Origin: Rhodospirillales bacterium
GTDB lineage: Bacteria; Pseudomonadota; Gammaproteobacteria; Burkholderiales; Burkholderiaceae_D
Length of the DNA stretch: 47,059 nt
Reading direction: 5' to 3'
Assembly: GCA_903970305.1 (NCBI GenBank)
Contig: CAJCID010000299.1
Span: forward strand, 1 to 47,059
Under the pieces are notes generated by a model, which searched no databases, was not told the origin of the DNA, and saw only the letters and a program-made list of their open reading frames with translations. Below, in pieces: positions 17,924 through 27,455 of the stretch (position 1 is its first letter; every line of letters starts with the position of its first letter). The position numbers were made by a program, and so were the translations under genes.

Positions 17924-17950
17924 AAAAAAGCCCGCAATGCGGGCTTTTTT
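17924..17950 (+). terminator. Rho-independent terminator after rpmG (bidirectional)
   Basis: AAAAAAGCCCGC and GCGGGCTTTTTT flank a 3-base loop, giving a 6-bp GC core plus A-T pairs. The T tract on the plus strand ends the rpmB-rpmG transcript. The symmetric A tract also lets it serve the convergent desaturase gene. Confidence 0.92.
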
Positions 17951-18021
17951 GTTGGGCAGTCGGAAGCGTCCGCGCCTAGCTGCTGCGCCGCCGCCCCATT
18001 GGGGCGCGGGCCGAAACTCTC

Positions 18022-19233
18022 CTAGCCGTAACTCTTCAGATGCAGGCTGAACTCTTGCAGCGTACGGATGCCACTTTCCTCGGCGCGTTTGCACCAATCT
18101 TGCAATTGCGCCAGCAACTGTTCGCGCGAAGCGCTCGAGCGGTCCCAGATTGAGGTCAGGTCGACGCGCATCTCGTGTAGTTTGGCGAGCACGTGGCTGT
18201 GCGCCAGCGCTTCAGAGAGCCGCTTGCGATCGACTTCAGACAGAGTCTCGAGATCACGGTGGACCCAGCGCTTGACGCCCTGGACCTGGGCCAGTTGGAC
18301 CTCGGTGCCACGCTCCGAGGAGCGCGTTTTCAGGCGGTCGATCTCCTCGCGGCACGCCTTCTTGAGTGACTGGGCGTACTTGGCCATGACGTCGTAGCGA
18401 TTCGAAATGACAGCGTGCAGATTATCCAGATCAACCTGGGCGCGGGGCATAGAGAATGTCGGAGTGGGCGCTATCTTCTTGATCGTCGCCAAGCGCAGAT
18501 AAGCCAGAATCTTGATGTAGAGCCAGCCGATATCGAACTCGTACCACTTGTTCGACAACTTAGCGGAAGTCGCGTAGGTGTGATGGTTATTGTGAAGTTC
18601 CTCGCCACCGATCAGGATCCCCCAGGGCACAATATTGCGACTCGCGTCAGCACAATCGAAATTCCGATACCCGGCGAAGTGGCCCACGCCATTGATGACA
18701 CCTGCAGCAAAGAACGGAATCCACATCATCTGGATGGTCCACACGACCGTGCCCACGCCCAGACCGAAGAGTACCCAGTCCGTCACCAGCATGACGCCGC
18801 ATCCGTGCCAGGTGAAACGACTGTAAAGATTGTGTTCGATCCAGTCATCCGGTGTGCCTCGCCCGTATTTCTCGAGGGTCTCCTTGTTGTTCGATTCTTC
18901 CATGTAGAGCTCGGCGCCCTGCAGGAGCACCTTCTTTAGCCCGCGCGTCTGCGGGCTGTGCGGATCTTCAGCTGATTCGCACTTCGCGTGATGCTTGCGG
19001 TGGATTGAGGCCCATTCCTTGGTCTGCATGCCTGTCGTCAGCCACAGCCATGCTCTAAAGAAGTGCGCAGGTACCGCATGCAAGTCCAAAGCCCGATGCG
19101 CCTGGCAACGGTGCAGGTAGATGGTCACTCCTGCGATCGTGATATGCGTGAGAACGAGCGCAGCGATCGCAATCTTCCAGAGCGGCCACGCCAATACGCC
19201 ATGGGACAGGAAATCGAGTACTTCAGAAGGCAT
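18022..19233 (-). CDS. Fatty-acid (acyl-lipid/acyl-CoA) desaturase with C-terminal helical extension
   Basis: Membrane di-iron desaturase of 403 residues, likely making monounsaturated (delta-9 type) acyl chains. The three histidine boxes are clear: HRCQAH (41-46), HRKHH (78-82) and HNNHH (214-218). Hydrophobic helices lie at about 20-40, 55-70 and 145-185. After residue about 265 comes a 130-residue charged helical extension absent from short desaturases, with possible coiled-coil stretches such as LKKACREEIDRLKTRSSER. Such extended DesA forms are known next to rpmG in betaproteobacteria, which fits this position. GGAG lies about 9 nt before the start ATG. It has its own likely promoter and inverted repeat upstream. 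The extension's role is unknown. Confidence 0.93.
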   Translation of the reverse strand: MPSEVLDFLSHGVLAWPLWKIAIAALVLTHITIAGVTIYLHRCQAHRALDLHAVPAHFFRAWLWLTTGMQTKEWASIHRKHHAKCESAEDPHSPQTRGLKKVLLQGAELYMEESNNKETLEKYGRGTPDDWIEHNLYSRFTWHGCGVMLVTDWVLFGLGVGTVVWTIQMMWIPFFAAGVINGVGHFAGYRNFDCADASRNIVPWGILIGGEELHNNHHTYATSAKLSNKWYEFDIGWLYIKILAYLRLATIKKIAPTPTFSMPRAQVDLDNLHAVISNRYDVMAKYAQSLKKACREEIDRLKTRSSERGTEVQLAQVQGVKRWVHRDLETLSEVDRKRLSEALAHSHVLAKLHEMRVDLTSIWDRSSASREQLLAQLQDWCKRAEESGIRTLQEFSLHLKSYG

Positions 19234-19325
19234 CGTTCAGGCTCCGAATGTAAAAAAACCGACATGGGCCCTAAACTGCAGCACCCGGTGCACCAAAAGT
19301 ATGCGCACCACATGACGGTGTATCG

Positions 19326-19370
19326 ATTATACGGCAAGTGGGGGCATATACCCCCAATTCGAGGGGGTAT
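19326..19370 (-). promoter_or_regulatory. Likely desaturase promoter with overlapping inverted repeat
   Basis: On the minus strand a perfect TATAAT (19326-19331) lies about 95 bp before the desaturase ATG. The place where a -35 box should be is occupied by a perfect 8-bp inverted repeat, ATACCCCC (19348-19355) and GGGGGTAT (19363-19370), with a 7-base spacer. No good -35 is present. The repeat also begins only 6 bp after the mscS stop, so it could instead act as an mscS terminator, although it lacks a T tract. Confidence 0.45.
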
Positions 19371-19376
19371 CAGTAC

Positions 19377-20732
19377 CTATTTCGACTCGGCTTCAGGATT
19401 CTTGAACCCCTGAGCGGGGATGGCGGGGGCGGGTAAACCCTCTGGCAGCCAGATGCGCACATCCCGTTGTGGATAGGGAATGCCGATCCCTTCCTTGCCA
19501 AATCCTGCCAGGATCGCCCTGCTGATATCCGATCGAGTCGACCCCGTACCCAATTCCGGGTCGTCGACCCAAAATCCGAGTTCCAGATCCAGACCGTCGG
19601 CCCCGAAGCCGTTCAAGGTTACTACCGGGGCGGGATCGGTCAGAACCCGTGTCTGACCGCGCGCTGCCTCCAGCATGATCTCGATGGCTCGATCCAGATT
19701 GCTGTCGTATGCGATCTGCACCTTGACGGCCACGCGGGCCTGCTTGCTCGTGTAGCTGTGATTGGTCACGGTGCCGCTCACCAGGAGTTCGTTGGGGATG
19801 ATCGCCTCGGTTCCATCCAGGGCCTTGATGACGGTGTAGCGCGTGCGGATCTGGGTCACTGCACCGTGGTACTTGTCGACCGTAATCAAGTCGCCAATGC
19901 GCAGACTGCGATCGAGCAAGATGATGAAGCCGCTCACGTAATTGCTGGCAATACGCTGCAATCCCAGTCCAAGTCCCACCCCGAGGGCTCCGCCGAACAC
20001 CGAGAGAACCCCCAGTGGGATCCCCACTCCGTTCATCGCGATCAGGACAGCAAGCACGAGCAGGGCAGCGCGCGTGAAACGCGCGAGCGCCACCCTTAAG
20101 CTCGCATCGATCGAGTCGATCTTCATGAGCCGGGAATCCAGCACGGTGCCGGCCCAAAGTGCGGCGACGAGCGCGACCAAGATCAAAGAGCCGTCCCTGA
20201 AGAGCTCCAGCAGCGTGAGCGGCTTGGGCATGTCGCTGGCTTTATAGATCGGTATCTCGAGCGCCTCGAGGACATCAGGAAGGAACCCCGACACATGCAA
20301 GGCGACCGCACCGAAGACCACGGCGGTGAATAGGCGCTGCATCAGTGCGACCAGCCCGCTGGGCTTGAACACACGGCCAATCGCATAGGAAACCAGCCGC
20401 AAGACCCCGGCAGCGAGCAACAACACCGCCGCGATGCGCAGCAGGTTCGCGTGCTGATGAAACGTCGGGGCGATTTGGGTGATCCCCCGCAGCAATAGCC
20501 ACGCGGCCAGGGGACCGAGCGCCGAACTCAAACGCGCCGTACTCCAAGAGACCGCATCGGGGGGAGGACTGACCTGCTCGAAGCGCCGGGCGATCGTGCG
20601 TATCACGATCCAGGTCAGCGCACACACGGCCACGAGCACGCCGATTTGCCAGAGCACTTGGCGCACCACGCCTGGTTCGCGCAAGTCAACGAGCAGATCG
20701 GACATCATCGAGTTCAGAAATTCTTGGTTCAT
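19377..20732 (-). CDS. Mechanosensitive ion channel, MscS family
   Basis: Inner-membrane channel that opens on hypo-osmotic shock. From the ATG at 20732 (AAGGAGG upstream) it has 451 residues. An ATG-type frame 14 codons longer is less likely. There are several helices before the pore. The pore-lining helix and upper beta domain are seen as GALGVGLGLGLQRIASNYVS followed by IILLDRSLRIGDLITVDKYHG. The C-terminal soluble part includes GIGIPYPQRDVRIWLP, a common MscS ending. It is larger than E. coli MscS (286) because of extra N-terminal helices, like other medium-size homologues such as YbdG or YnaI. It is not obviously in an operon. Confidence 0.93.
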   Translation of the reverse strand: MNQEFLNSMMSDLLVDLREPGVVRQVLWQIGVLVAVCALTWIVIRTIARRFEQVSPPPDAVSWSTARLSSALGPLAAWLLLRGITQIAPTFHQHANLLRIAAVLLLAAGVLRLVSYAIGRVFKPSGLVALMQRLFTAVVFGAVALHVSGFLPDVLEALEIPIYKASDMPKPLTLLELFRDGSLILVALVAALWAGTVLDSRLMKIDSIDASLRVALARFTRAALLVLAVLIAMNGVGIPLGVLSVFGGALGVGLGLGLQRIASNYVSGFIILLDRSLRIGDLITVDKYHGAVTQIRTRYTVIKALDGTEAIIPNELLVSGTVTNHSYTSKQARVAVKVQIAYDSNLDRAIEIMLEAARGQTRVLTDPAPVVTLNGFGADGLDLELGFWVDDPELGTGSTRSDISRAILAGFGKEGIGIPYPQRDVRIWLPEGLPAPAIPAQGFKNPEAESK

Positions 20733-20786
20733 CCCTGCGCCCCCCTCCTTGTGGGATGCGTCATGGCGGAGCAAGTCCCGCGTTGG

Positions 20787-22043
20787 CTAGCCGCGCGTGA
20801 AAACGGCCGCAAAAAAACCGTCGGTCCCCTGGAGATCCGGCCAGAGCTCAAGCCGCGGCCCGGTGTCAAGAGGGATCTGCTGGGCGCGCAAGATCTCGCT
20901 CACGCCCTCTGGTGCAAAGTCCGGATGCGCAGCCAAGAACGCGTCGGCGACGACGTCGTTCTCCTCTTTGAGGAGGCTGCAGGTCGCATAGACCAGGCGC
21001 CCCCCAGGCTTGACCAGGCGCGCGGCCGCGGCCAGGATGGCGGCCTGCTTCTCGGTGAGTTCCCGTACGGAAGTGGCCGATTGGCGCCATTTCAGATCCG
21101 GGTTACGACGCAGGGTGCCCAATCCGCTGCATGGCGCATCGACGAGAACCCGGTCTGCCTTGCCCGAGAGCCGCTTAAGGCGCGCATCACGCTCACTGTC
21201 GATGGCCATCGGATGCACGTTGGACAGGCCGCTGCGCGCGAGTCTTGGCTTCAGGTGCGCAAGACGTTTGGCGGACACGTCGATCGCATAGAGCCGACCC
21301 GAGGAACGCATCAAGGCCCCAAGCGCCAGGGTCTTGCCTCCCGCACCGGCGCAGAAATCGATCACCAGTTCGCCCCGCCTTGGCGCAACAAGATGGGCGA
21401 GGATCTGGCTCCCCTCATCCTGCACCTCGATGCCGCCGTCCTCAAAGATCGCCAACTTCTGCAAGGCCGGCTTGCCCACCAGCCGGATACCCAGGGGCGC
21501 GTAGGTCGTGGGCTGGGCTTCGATCCCCATGGCCTCGAGGTTCGACAGCGCGTTTTCGCGGGTCGCTTTGACGAGGTTCGCCCGCAGATCGAGCGGCGCG
21601 CTACGGTTCAAGGCGTTCGCCAGGCGCTCGATGCGAGGATCATCAAAGCGTTCTCGCAGGCGCTCGAGAATCCAATCCGGCAGGTTGCAGCGCGCCTCGA
21701 AGGACAGGCTCATGCGATCGACCGTGGCGATCCGTTCCAGCCAACGCGCCTCGGCCGGCCCGACCTTCGCGATGACCTCTTGCATGCCAGCGACGTACGC
21801 CAAACCCAGGAGCGCCAGCCGACGCGGCAGCGGCCCGCTACCGCTCTGGGCGAACTGGGCGAATTCGAGCTTGTGGCGCAAGACGGCGAACGTGGACTCA
21901 GCCATGACGGCCCGATCGCGGTGGCCCAGTTGGTTATGGCGCCGGAAATAGCGCGTCGTCACGGCGTCGGCGGGGAAGTCAAAGCGCAGCACTTCGCCCG
22001 CGAGCGCTTCGGCATGACTGATGAGCCCAGGATGCAAGATCAT
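20787..22043 (-). CDS. RsmB/NOL1/NOP2-family rRNA (cytosine-C5) methyltransferase
   Basis: This 418-residue SAM-dependent RNA m5C methyltransferase has an N-terminal NusB-like helical domain and a C-terminal Rossmann domain. Motif I is FCAGAGGKTLALG, motif IV DAPCSGLGTLRRNPDLKW contains the release cysteine, and motif VI YATCSLLKEEN contains the nucleophile cysteine. The start ATG overlaps the purN stop (ATGA). E. coli RsmB (Sun) modifies C967 of 16S rRNA and is usually next to fmt. The copy beside purN is commonly a second paralogue in betaproteobacteria, so I leave the symbol open: the target base is not certain. Confidence 0.9.
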   Translation of the reverse strand: MILHPGLISHAEALAGEVLRFDFPADAVTTRYFRRHNQLGHRDRAVMAESTFAVLRHKLEFAQFAQSGSGPLPRRLALLGLAYVAGMQEVIAKVGPAEARWLERIATVDRMSLSFEARCNLPDWILERLRERFDDPRIERLANALNRSAPLDLRANLVKATRENALSNLEAMGIEAQPTTYAPLGIRLVGKPALQKLAIFEDGGIEVQDEGSQILAHLVAPRRGELVIDFCAGAGGKTLALGALMRSSGRLYAIDVSAKRLAHLKPRLARSGLSNVHPMAIDSERDARLKRLSGKADRVLVDAPCSGLGTLRRNPDLKWRQSATSVRELTEKQAAILAAAARLVKPGGRLVYATCSLLKEENDVVADAFLAAHPDFAPEGVSEILRAQQIPLDTGPRLELWPDLQGTDGFFAAVFTRG

Positions 22044-22693
22044 GACCGCACGCCTTTGACGATCCCGTCCAGAAGCAGTTGATCCTGGGGTACATCGACA
22101 CGAACCCTGGACCCCACAAGCGCGAGCCGGCCATCGAGCATCCAGCGGACCACGCGCGGATAAAGCCGATGCTCCTCGGCGAGCACGCGCGCCGCTAAGG
22201 CGCTCTCACTATCCTCCGGAAAGACCGGCACGGCCGCCTGAGCGATGATCGGGCCATGATCCAGTTCGGGAACAACGAAATGGACCGTGGCGCCGTGGAC
22301 ACGTACCCCGGCCGCCAAGGCCTGGCGATGGGTATGGAGGCCTTTGAAAGCAGGCAGCAGCGAAGGGTGAATGTTGAGCATGCGCCCGTGATAGTCTCGC
22401 ACCAGGTCCTCGGAGAGTATGCGCATGAATCCCGCCAGCAGAACAAGATCCGGCTGGTGGCGGGACAGGGCCTGGGCAAGCTTCTGATCGAAGAGCAGGC
22501 GATCGGGGTGGGCTGCCGCGTCCACGACATCCACTGCAATACCGGCCTTAAGTGCGACGGCCAGACCGGCTGCATGCTCTCGACTGCTGATGACGGCTAC
22601 GATCCGCGCGGGCCAGTCCTCCAGTCGTGCCGCATCGATCAGGGCCTTCAGGTTCGTGCCCCGACCCGAGATGAGAATGACGATGGATTTCAC
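22040..22693 (-). CDS. purN: Phosphoribosylglycinamide formyltransferase
   Basis: Third step of purine synthesis: transfer of a formyl group from 10-formyl-THF to GAR. At 217 residues it has the usual length. The phosphate loop ISGRGTNLKALID is at the N-terminus. The catalytic Asn and His are in MLNIHPSLLPAFKGLHTHRQ, and the catalytic Asp is in VPELDHGPIIAQ. The start ATG has no strong Shine-Dalgarno. It is translationally coupled to the methyltransferase gene and divergent from ribF (104 bp between starts). Confidence 0.97.
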   Translation of the reverse strand: MKSIVILISGRGTNLKALIDAARLEDWPARIVAVISSREHAAGLAVALKAGIAVDVVDAAAHPDRLLFDQKLAQALSRHQPDLVLLAGFMRILSEDLVRDYHGRMLNIHPSLLPAFKGLHTHRQALAAGVRVHGATVHFVVPELDHGPIIAQAAVPVFPEDSESALAARVLAEEHRLYPRVVRWMLDGRLALVGSRVRVDVPQDQLLLDGIVKGVRS

Positions 22694-22751
22694 CGGGCGC
22701 AGTTTAGCATCGCACCCCCCGACCTCCCGGCGGGAAAGCCCTTGGACCGCT

Positions 22752-22757
22752 TATAAT
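22752..22757 (+). promoter_or_regulatory. Possible -10 element for ribF
   Basis: A perfect TATAAT lies 40 bp before the ribF start in the divergent purN/ribF region. No good -35 box is found at 16-18 nt, so an activator or an extended form would be needed. Confidence 0.4.
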
Positions 22758-22797
22758 CAGGGGTTTAAGCTGACCTGATCTCCTCTCAGACCTTCCT

Positions 22798-23787
22798 ATG
22801 CGCGTCTATCGCGGACTCCCTCGGCTCGCAGCACGGACACCGTGCGCGATGACGATCGGCAATTTCGACGGCGTACACCGGGGTCACCAGGCACTCCTCG
22901 CCCGATTGCGCGCGGCAGCCGACCAACTGGGGGTTGCCGCCGCGGTGATGACTTTCGAGCCGCACCCTCGCGAATACTTCGCCGGGCGCGCGAGGGACCC
23001 CGATCGGGCCCCGGCCCGTATCGCGAATCTGCGTGACAAGCTCGGCGCGCTGGCCGAGTGCGGGGTCGATCGCGTCATCGTGGAGCACTTTGGCGCGCGT
23101 TTTGCCGCGCTCTCGCCTGCCCAGTTCATCAAGGATGTGCTGGTCCTGGCCTGCCAGCCGCGCTGGGTCATGGTTGGCGAAGACTTTTGTTTCGGTGCCA
23201 AAAGAGCGGGGAACGTCGCACTGCTGCGCGCGGCGGGCGCGGAGCTGGGTTTTGAGGTGGTCACCCTGCCAACAGTGGAGGAAGCCGGCGAGCGCATCTC
23301 GAGTTCCCTGGTGCGTGCTGCGCTCGCCTCCGGTGATCTGGTGCGCGCCCGCCAGCTCCTTGGCCGCCCCTACTTCATCAGCGGACATGTCGTACATGGC
23401 GCCAAACTGGGCCGCACGCTCGGATTTCCGACTCTGAACCTGCGCGTAGCGCACGGTCATCCCGCCCTGTCGGGAATCTTCGTGGTTCAGGTGCATGGCC
23501 TTGCAGTCGGGCCGGTGCCGGGCGTGGCGAGCATCGGGCGCCGACCGACGGTCGACGATTCCGGCCAGGTGTTGCTGGAAGTCCACTTGATCGACTTCGC
23601 CTTGAACGTTTACGGTAAGCTGGTAGGTGTGGAATTCCTGACAAAATTGCGTGACGAGCAAAAGTATCCCGATCTGGCCGGATTGACCGCCGCCATCGCC
23701 GAGGATACGCGCGCGGCGCGCGCCTTTTTTGCACGGCCCCCGCTCTCACTGAACTTCGCTACCTCCGCCACCGACCGAATTAGTTAG
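22798..23787 (+). CDS. ribF: Bifunctional riboflavin kinase / FAD synthetase
   Basis: Makes FMN and then FAD from riboflavin. At 329 residues it has the usual length. The adenylyltransferase domain carries [20 protein letters not shown] (nucleotidyltransferase GNFDGVHxGH) and [20 protein letters not shown]. The kinase domain carries [20 protein letters not shown] and later [13 protein letters not shown] and [14 protein letters not shown]. It is first in the conserved run ribF-ileS-lspA. No clear Shine-Dalgarno is visible at the ATG, which begins the family-typical start MRVYRGLP. Confidence 0.97.
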   Translation: MRVYRGLPRLAARTPCAMTIGNFDGVHRGHQALLARLRAAADQLGVAAAVMTFEPHPREYFAGRARDPDRAPARIANLRDKLGALAECGVDRVIVEHFGARFAALSPAQFIKDVLVLACQPRWVMVGEDFCFGAKRAGNVALLRAAGAELGFEVVTLPTVEEAGERISSSLVRAALASGDLVRARQLLGRPYFISGHVVHGAKLGRTLGFPTLNLRVAHGHPALSGIFVVQVHGLAVGPVPGVASIGRRPTVDDSGQVLLEVHLIDFALNVYGKLVGVEFLTKLRDEQKYPDLAGLTAAIAEDTRAARAFFARPPLSLNFATSATDRIS

Positions 23788-23893
23788 GTACGGCGCCGCT
23801 CGCTCAGGGCAAGAGCTTTGCCCCCCATTCCACACTAGGCTTGGCGAAGGAGACGTTCTGACCTCGCCCGCCTCTCGCGACAGAAGACCCATC

Positions 23894-26740
23894 ATGGCCG
23901 AGTCAGCAGATCCCAAATCGAACACGAAGCAGGACTATAAGAGCACGCTCAATCTTCCCGAGACGCCTTTTCCGATGCGCGGCGATCTTGCGCGGCGCGA
24001 GCCGCAGTGGATCAAGGATTGGCAGGACCGCAGGTTCTATCAACGGATACGCGAGGCCCGCAAGGGTCAGCCGAAATTCATCCTGCACGACGGACCGCCT
24101 TTTGCCAATGGTGAAATCCATATCGGCCATGCCCTAAACAAGATCTTAAAGGACATGGTCGTCAAGGCGCGGGGTCTTAAAGGACTCGATGCGCAATACG
24201 TCCCAGGCTGGGACTGCCATGGCATGCCTATCGAGATCCACATCGAAAAGGAGTTCGGCAGAAATCTGCCGGCACAGGACGTGCAGGCCAAGGCTCGGGC
24301 CTATGCGCATACGCAGATCGCGCGCCAGATGGCAGGCTTCGTCCGCTTGGGCATCCTCGGGGATTGGGAGCACCCTTATACGACGATGGATTTTGCGGCG
24401 GAGGCCGAGGAACTACGCGTTCTCGGCCGCGTCCTTGCCCAAGGCCGGATCTTCCGGGGTCTAAAGCCCGTGAACTGGTGCTTCGACTGCGGATCGGCTC
24501 TGGCCGAGTTCGAGGTCGAGTACCAGGACAAGGTCGATATCGCGGTGGACGTGGGATTTGCGTTTCCCGATGACCAGCGGCTGCGCATCGCACAAGCTTT
24601 CGGTCTGCCCGCCCTGCCCGCAGGTCCTGGCTATGCGGTGATCTGGACCACAACGCCCTGGACCATCCCGGCCAATCAGGCCCTGAATCTGAACCCGGAA
24701 CTGCTCTACGCCCTCGTCGCCACCGAGCGCGGCATGCTGATCCTGGCCGAAGAGCGGGTCGAAAGCTGCCTTAAGACCTACGGCCTGTCGGGAACGATCC
24801 TCGCTCGCTGTGTCGGGGCAGCGCTTGATCACGTCGAGTTCCTCCATCCATTCTACCCACGCCGCGCGCCGGTCTATCTGGGCGAGTACGTCACGCTCGA
24901 ACAGGGAACGGGCATCGTCCACTCCGCGCCCGCCTACGGGCTTGAGGACTTCATCTCATGCAAGGCCAACGGTCTGGCAGACGACGAGATTCTCAATCCG
25001 GTCACAGGCGACGGGACCTACGCGCGTTCTGAGCCGCTCTTTGGGGGCGAGAACATCTGGACGGCCACGCCCAGGATCGTCGAGACGATCCGCGAGCACG
25101 GGGCCCTGTTCCACTCGGCGCGCTTCACGCACAGCTACATGCACTGCTGGCGGCACCGCACGCCGATCATCTACCGCGCCACCTCGCAGTGGTTCGTCGG
25201 CATGGACATCGCCCCCGGACCGGACCAGGATAGTCTGCGCACCACGGCTTTGGCCGCTGTTGAGGCGACGCGCTTTTTCCCGGCCTGGGGCAAGGCGCGG
25301 CTCTTCGCAATGATCGCCAACCGACCGGATTGGACTTTATCGCGGCAGCGGCAGTGGGGGGTGCCGATGGCGTTTTTTGTACATCGCGAAACCGGTGCCT
25401 TGCATCCACGCACCCCTGAGCTGATCGAGGAGGTCGCACTGCGCATCGCAGCTCACGGCATAGAAGCCTGGCAGACACTCGATCCGGCCGAGCTCCTGGG
25501 CGAGGAGGCAAGGGACTACGTGAAGAATCGCGATACCCTCGATGTCTGGTTCGACTCCGGCTCAAGCTTTCAGACGGTGTTGCTTGGCTCTCACCGGGAG
25601 GCATCGCAATTTCCCGCCGATCTCTACCTGGAGGGTTCGGATCAGCACCGGGGCTGGTTTCACTCGTCGCTTCTGATCTCATGCATGCTCTACGGTCGCG
25701 CGCCCTTCAATATGCTGCTCACCCACGGGTTCGTGATGGACGGCGAAGGTCGCAAGATGTCCAAGTCCCTGGGCAACGTGATGTCTCCCCAGAAGATCTC
25801 CGAAACCCTGGGTGCCGAGATCCTGCGCCTGTGGGTCGGCAGCGCCGACTATTCGGGCGACGTCTCCATCTCGGATGAAATCCTCAAGCGGATCGTCGAG
25901 GGTTACCGGCGCATCCGCAACACCTTGCGCTTCCTTCTGGCCAATACGGCCGATTTCGATCCGACAGAAGATGGCCTGCCGGTGTCCGCCTGGCTCGAGA
26001 TCGATCGCTACGCCGTCGCGCGGATGAACGCCTTACAGGTCGAATTGCTGCAGCATTACGAAGATTTCGAGTTTCATCCGGTCATGGCCAAGCTGCAGAG
26101 CTATTGTTCGGAGGACCTCGGTGGGTTCTATCTCGATATCTTGAAAGACCGCCTCTACACCACCGGCCGGTCCAGCGTGGCACGCCGCTCGGCACAAAAT
26201 GCCCTCTGGCACATCACCTCTTCGCTGCTGCGCCTGATGGCTCCGATCCTCTCCTTTACAGCAGAGGAAGCTTGGTCGTTCTTCGCGAGCGAGTCGGAAA
26301 AAGCGCTGGGCACGATCTTCGCGACGACCTATCACACGCTTCCCGAGGTCACTGATGGTGCGGCACTGCTTGAGAAGTGGGCACTCATCCGCGCAGTCCG
26401 TGCCGAGGTCACAAAGCGCCTCGAGGAGGTGCGCGTCGAGGGGCGTATCGGGGCCTCGTTGCAGGCGGAACTCGAACTTCGCGCGGCCGAATCGCGGCAT
26501 GCGGTTCTGGCAAGTCTCGCCGACGACCTGCGCTTTGTGCTCATCACCTCTCAGGCGAAGGTCAGTCTCGCCACGGCGGGAGAAAGCGAGACGATCATGG
26601 TCACCCCGTCGACCCATCCGAAGTGTGCCCGGTGCTGGCACTATCGTGCCGACGTTGGCTCCGATCCGGCGCACCCGGGTCTGTGCGCGCGCTGTCAGAG
26701 CAACCTCTTTGGCGCGGGCGAAGAGCGCCGCTTCGCCTGA
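23894..26740 (+). CDS. ileS: Isoleucyl-tRNA synthetase
   Basis: Class I aminoacyl-tRNA synthetase charging tRNA-Ile; 948 residues, bacterial type. HIGH is seen in [16 protein letters not shown] (76-79) and KMSKS in [16 protein letters not shown] (near 620). The editing domain contains [17 protein letters not shown]. The C-terminal zinc finger, [12 protein letters not shown] with GLCARCQSN, has all four cysteines, as in E. coli IleRS. It lies 106 bp after ribF and 62 bp before lspA, which supports cotranscription. No leader regulatory element is recognised. Confidence 0.98.
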   Translation: MAESADPKSNTKQDYKSTLNLPETPFPMRGDLARREPQWIKDWQDRRFYQRIREARKGQPKFILHDGPPFANGEIHIGHALNKILKDMVVKARGLKGLDAQYVPGWDCHGMPIEIHIEKEFGRNLPAQDVQAKARAYAHTQIARQMAGFVRLGILGDWEHPYTTMDFAAEAEELRVLGRVLAQGRIFRGLKPVNWCFDCGSALAEFEVEYQDKVDIAVDVGFAFPDDQRLRIAQAFGLPALPAGPGYAVIWTTTPWTIPANQALNLNPELLYALVATERGMLILAEERVESCLKTYGLSGTILARCVGAALDHVEFLHPFYPRRAPVYLGEYVTLEQGTGIVHSAPAYGLEDFISCKANGLADDEILNPVTGDGTYARSEPLFGGENIWTATPRIVETIREHGALFHSARFTHSYMHCWRHRTPIIYRATSQWFVGMDIAPGPDQDSLRTTALAAVEATRFFPAWGKARLFAMIANRPDWTLSRQRQWGVPMAFFVHRETGALHPRTPELIEEVALRIAAHGIEAWQTLDPAELLGEEARDYVKNRDTLDVWFDSGSSFQTVLLGSHREASQFPADLYLEGSDQHRGWFHSSLLISCMLYGRAPFNMLLTHGFVMDGEGRKMSKSLGNVMSPQKISETLGAEILRLWVGSADYSGDVSISDEILKRIVEGYRRIRNTLRFLLANTADFDPTEDGLPVSAWLEIDRYAVARMNALQVELLQHYEDFEFHPVMAKLQSYCSEDLGGFYLDILKDRLYTTGRSSVARRSAQNALWHITSSLLRLMAPILSFTAEEAWSFFASESEKALGTIFATTYHTLPEVTDGAALLEKWALIRAVRAEVTKRLEEVRVEGRIGASLQAELELRAAESRHAVLASLADDLRFVLITSQAKVSLATAGESETIMVTPSTHPKCARCWHYRADVGSDPAHPGLCARCQSNLFGAGEERRFA

Positions 26741-26802
26741 TCCCGTTCTCATAGGGGCTTGCCGGTACCTGGGCAAGCCCGCCACCTCCCCGAACTCTTT
26801 CC

Positions 26803-27321
26803 ATGCCTAAGACACGTTCCCGCCCCGGCGCCTCCGGCGGCTCCTTGGCCGCCCGATTGGGCCCCTGGCTTGTCCTGTCAGCCTTAGTCATTGGCTTTGA
26901 CCAGCTCTCCAAGATCCAGATCGAACACCATTTCGGTTATGGCGAGCGCCTGAAGATCCTTCCTTTCTTCGATTTGACCCTGCTCTACAACAAGGGGGCG
27001 GCCTTCAGCTTTCTTTCCACCCAGGGCGGCTGGCAGCGCTGGTTCTTCACCGGCGTGGGGTTGGTTGCGGCGCTGTTCATCGTGCGTCTTTTGGCCCGCC
27101 ACGGACGGCAGAGACTATTTGCGCTCTCGCTGGCTCTGATTCTGGGTGGCGCCCTCGGTAACGTGCTTGACCGGATCCTGCATGGAAGGGTCGTCGATTT
27201 CCTGCTGGTATATTGGCGTGATTGGTACTTCCCCGCATTTAACGTGGCCGACAGCGCCATCACCATAGGAGCGGTTCTTCTGGTCCTCGACGAACTCTTG
27301 CGGGTGCGCCGGGCTGCCTAG
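26803..27321 (+). CDS. lspA: Lipoprotein signal peptidase (signal peptidase II)
   Basis: Inner-membrane aspartic protease that removes signal peptides from prolipoproteins, including the several predicted in this window. It has 172 residues and four hydrophobic helices. The two catalytic aspartates lie in [20 protein letters not shown] and [15 protein letters not shown], the conserved family motifs, and [16 protein letters not shown] is the conserved Asn motif. The N-terminus has about 12 extra charged residues before the first helix. It follows ileS, the classical ileS-lspA pair. Confidence 0.97.
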   Translation: MPKTRSRPGASGGSLAARLGPWLVLSALVIGFDQLSKIQIEHHFGYGERLKILPFFDLTLLYNKGAAFSFLSTQGGWQRWFFTGVGLVAALFIVRLLARHGRQRLFALSLALILGGALGNVLDRILHGRVVDFLLVYWRDWYFPAFNVADSAITIGAVLLVLDELLRVRRAA

Positions 27322-27455
27322 GGGCGCACCGGCCGAGAGGGGGTAAAGGGGCGGGTTGCACTTCACAGTTATGCTGCACCGTTGCGCTTCAAGCGGGGAA
27401 GGTCGGCCGCGCGTTCTATGGCAAGATCGCGTCATGCCGAAACACGGAGGCCCGA

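Noticed and set aside
20646..22082. 478-codon plus-strand frame opposite the RsmB-like gene
   Set aside because: It lies antisense to a gene with all catalytic motifs; its own translation has no domain and is rich in Arg, Gln and Gly, typical of antisense reading.
22786..23661. 291-codon minus-strand frame opposite ribF
   Set aside because: ribF has both enzyme domains in the plus strand; the antisense product has no family features.
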